A stretch of DNA of 48,106 nucleotides from Yoonia sp. (GTDB lineage Bacteria; Pseudomonadota; Alphaproteobacteria; Rhodobacterales; Rhodobacteraceae). The stretch spans positions 1 through 48,106 of the forward strand of contig JAGSGF010000021.1 of NCBI GenBank assembly GCA_023955335.1. Direction: 5' to 3'. The first letter of the stretch is position 1, and the number at the start of each line of letters is the position of its first letter. Positions 46,909 through 48,106 of the stretch are shown one piece after another. Both the position numbers and the translations under genes were made by a program. The notes under the pieces were generated by a model, which worked only from the letters and a program-made list of their open reading frames with translations, searched no databases and was not told where the DNA came from.

Positions 46909-47163
46909 TTAGACGATATCAATCGACAGGGCGTGAATGCGTGCGATAATCGCAGGCCCAAGCGCCGTGTGAATGGCACGATGTCGCGCAATGCGTGACA
47001 TTTGTGCAAATTCGGGCGCCGCAATTTCAATCCGCCAATGGCTTTCGCCAGTGCCGTCATCGCCCGCATGACCAGCGTGCATATGGCTTTCATTGATCAC
47101 ATTTAACGTTGTTGTGGCAAAGGCATGCGCCAAAGCACCATTTATCTCGTTGTCCAGCCCCAT
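46909..47163 (-). CDS. bolA: BolA-family protein
   Basis: About 84 residues from the ATG at 47163, with a GTG at 47172 as an alternative. The family core is VINESHMHAGHAGDDGTGESHWRIEI, in pieces, with the His residues that with Grx4-type monothiol glutaredoxins can bind a [2Fe-2S] cluster. The end RHRAIHTALG is typical. It is divergent from the J-domain gene. A monothiol glutaredoxin gene, often a neighbour, is not in the window. Confidence 0.88.
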   Translation of the reverse strand: MGLDNEINGALAHAFATTTLNVINESHMHAGHAGDDGTGESHWRIEIAAPEFAQMSRIARHRAIHTALGPAIIARIHALSIDIV

Positions 47164-47241
47164 TATTTTCACTTAGCCCCCTTCAATCTGACAACCAGAG
47201 GCTTAAAGTCTCTTGGTCGAGTCGGAAAGGTTTTACGCACA

Positions 47242-47874
47242 ATGAAAAAAAATGACCCCTTTGGTTTTGATATGTCGGTGACATCGTCAAAGAAGAAAAA
47301 TCCACGTGGTCGGCGGGGCATCTCAGGTGCATCCGAGACGTCAACGCGGCTTTGCGACCACGAAGGCTGTCAGGAAGCTGGCAAATACCGTGCACCAAAA
47401 TCGCCGGACGTAATGGATGACTATTTCTGGTTCTGTCAGGAACACGTTCGCGAATATAATCTCAAGTGGAATTTCTTTAACACCACGTCAGAGGCAGAGC
47501 TTGCCGCACAGATGGACCAAGACCGCGTCTGGGACCGTCCAACCAAGCCGTTTAACAAGCGGACAGAGGAACAGCGTGCTTGGTCCCGTCTTGGCGTCGA
47601 TGACCCGCATCAGGTGTTGGGTGAAAACGCCACGATGAACCCAGGCAAAGGCCCCGCCGCTGGTCGCCGCTTGCCTGCGACCGAACGTCGGGCGCTCGAG
47701 GTCCTAGAAGCCAAGGACAACTGGACAAAGCCGGAAATTCGTAAGGTCTATAAGTCATTGATCAAGGTGCTGCACCCGGACATGAATGGCGGCGATCGCA
47801 GCCAAGAGGACCAGCTTAACGAAGTTGTTTGGGCTTGGGATCAGATCAAAAACAGCAAAAGCTTTCGGGGCTAA
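47242..47874 (+). CDS. J-domain protein with C-terminal J domain
   Basis: About 210 residues from the ATG at 47242, where the compact start MKKNDPFGFDMSV appears with GGAAAGG upstream; an ATG at 47125 would overlap the bolA region and is unlikely. The N-terminal part has Cys-containing stretches (CDHEGCQEAG and later CQEHVREYN) that look metal-binding. The J domain is at the C-terminus (about 150-210) with the HPD motif in KVLHPDMNGGD. It probably stimulates DnaK on special clients. The family is common in Rhodobacteraceae. Confidence 0.87.
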   Translation: MKKNDPFGFDMSVTSSKKKNPRGRRGISGASETSTRLCDHEGCQEAGKYRAPKSPDVMDDYFWFCQEHVREYNLKWNFFNTTSEAELAAQMDQDRVWDRPTKPFNKRTEEQRAWSRLGVDDPHQVLGENATMNPGKGPAAGRRLPATERRALEVLEAKDNWTKPEIRKVYKSLIKVLHPDMNGGDRSQEDQLNEVVWAWDQIKNSKSFRG

Positions 47875-48106
47875 AACAGATATGTTTCAGAGGGTTCGGG
47901 CAGGACTGCGTTAAAGATCGTTTCCCGCTCGACCCGCCACACCATCAAAAAATAATGCGCAGCCATCAATATGCAGGCCCAGAATATGGCAAGCAATGGC
48001 GTGCTGAACAGTGATATGAATACGGTAAACGGGCCGAACATTGTGCCATAAATCGGCAACACCAACGTACCACCGACCATGCCACCAAGAAAACTGATCC
48101 AGACAG
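47871..48106 (-). CDS. Integral membrane protein, N-terminus cut by window end
   Basis: At least 77 residues. The frame stays open to the right edge, so the N-terminus lies beyond the window; an internal ATG at 48080 may be only a Met codon. Two or three hydrophobic segments are visible (GTMFGPFTVFISLFSTPLLAIFWACILMAAHYFLMVW in parts), followed by the charged tail RVERETIFNAVLPEPSETYLF. I do not recognise a family. Its 3' end overlaps the J-domain gene by 4 nt. Confidence 0.65.
   Translation of the reverse strand, partial: VWISFLGGMVGGTLVLPIYGTMFGPFTVFISLFSTPLLAIFWACILMAAHYFLMVWRVERETIFNAVLPEPSETYLF

Overview
The window reads as chromosomal DNA of an alphaproteobacterium, most likely Rhodobacteraceae (Roseobacter group). 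The evidence is the set of lineage-typical genes: gapR, an NDUFA12-type complex I subunit, a DUF2155 protein, an MlaD protein, accB-accC followed closely by aat, a split YeeE pair with a persulfide-dioxygenase-type hydrolase, a ScfR-type regulator, and Hint/RTX surface proteins. No rRNA, tRNA, CRISPR array, insertion sequence or prophage was recognised.

Layout. 0.2-3.3 kb: a large secreted protein with N-terminal RTX repeats. 3.4-6.1 kb: an orphan ferric-iron permease and a divergent gene of unknown function. 6.1-8.9 kb: a threonine-catabolism operon (XRE/cupin regulator, kbl, tdh) in which kbl carries a one-base frameshift beside its PLP lysine codon. 9.0-12.2 kb: gapR, a small membrane protein, then a reactive-sulfur locus (ArsR-type thiol sensor divergent from a persulfide dioxygenase-like hydrolase, two YeeE half-proteins and a DUF442 phosphatase-like protein) with a near-ideal palindromic operator. 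12.2-17.8 kb: a same-strand sensory cluster (ScfR-like regulator, receiver-only response regulator, small membrane protein, symporter-histidine kinase, FliM/FliN-like protein). 18.1-23.3 kb: a complete five-gene Liv-type ABC importer, divergent from the ScfR-like gene and separated from it by TTTACAAA repeats. 23.4-26.7 kb: accB, accC, aat and a convergent methyltransferase. 26.7-30.3 kb, minus strand: clpP, clpX, a RidA-like gene, NDUFA12, mlaD and DUF2155. 30.5-31.5 kb: decayed remains of an iorAB-type molybdenum hydroxylase. 31.7-35.6 kb: a 1304-residue RTX protein with a C-terminal Hint domain, ended by a 15-bp terminator stem. 35.7-40.2 kb: a lyxose-isomerase-family cupin, a gamma-glutamyl hydrolase-family amidotransferase, a GlcG-like protein, malate synthase G and a small DUF2256 zinc-ribbon gene. 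40.4-48.1 kb: pepN, a lytic transglycosylase, gatB, a ZntB-type transporter, DUF4177, BolA, a J-domain protein and a membrane gene cut by the window edge.

How it fits together. Most of the window is housekeeping. The most system-like part is 12.2-23.3 kb, where a transporter-kinase, a receiver, an acyl-CoA-type regulator and a divergent importer suggest a sensing and uptake unit for a small carboxylate or amino-acid-like compound. The sulfur locus looks like a complete detoxification module. Two genes or gene sets (kbl, iorAB) are in different stages of decay. A 23-nt palindromic element occurs twice, each time exactly 5 nt after a stop codon and in the same orientation relative to the gene (glcB and gatB).
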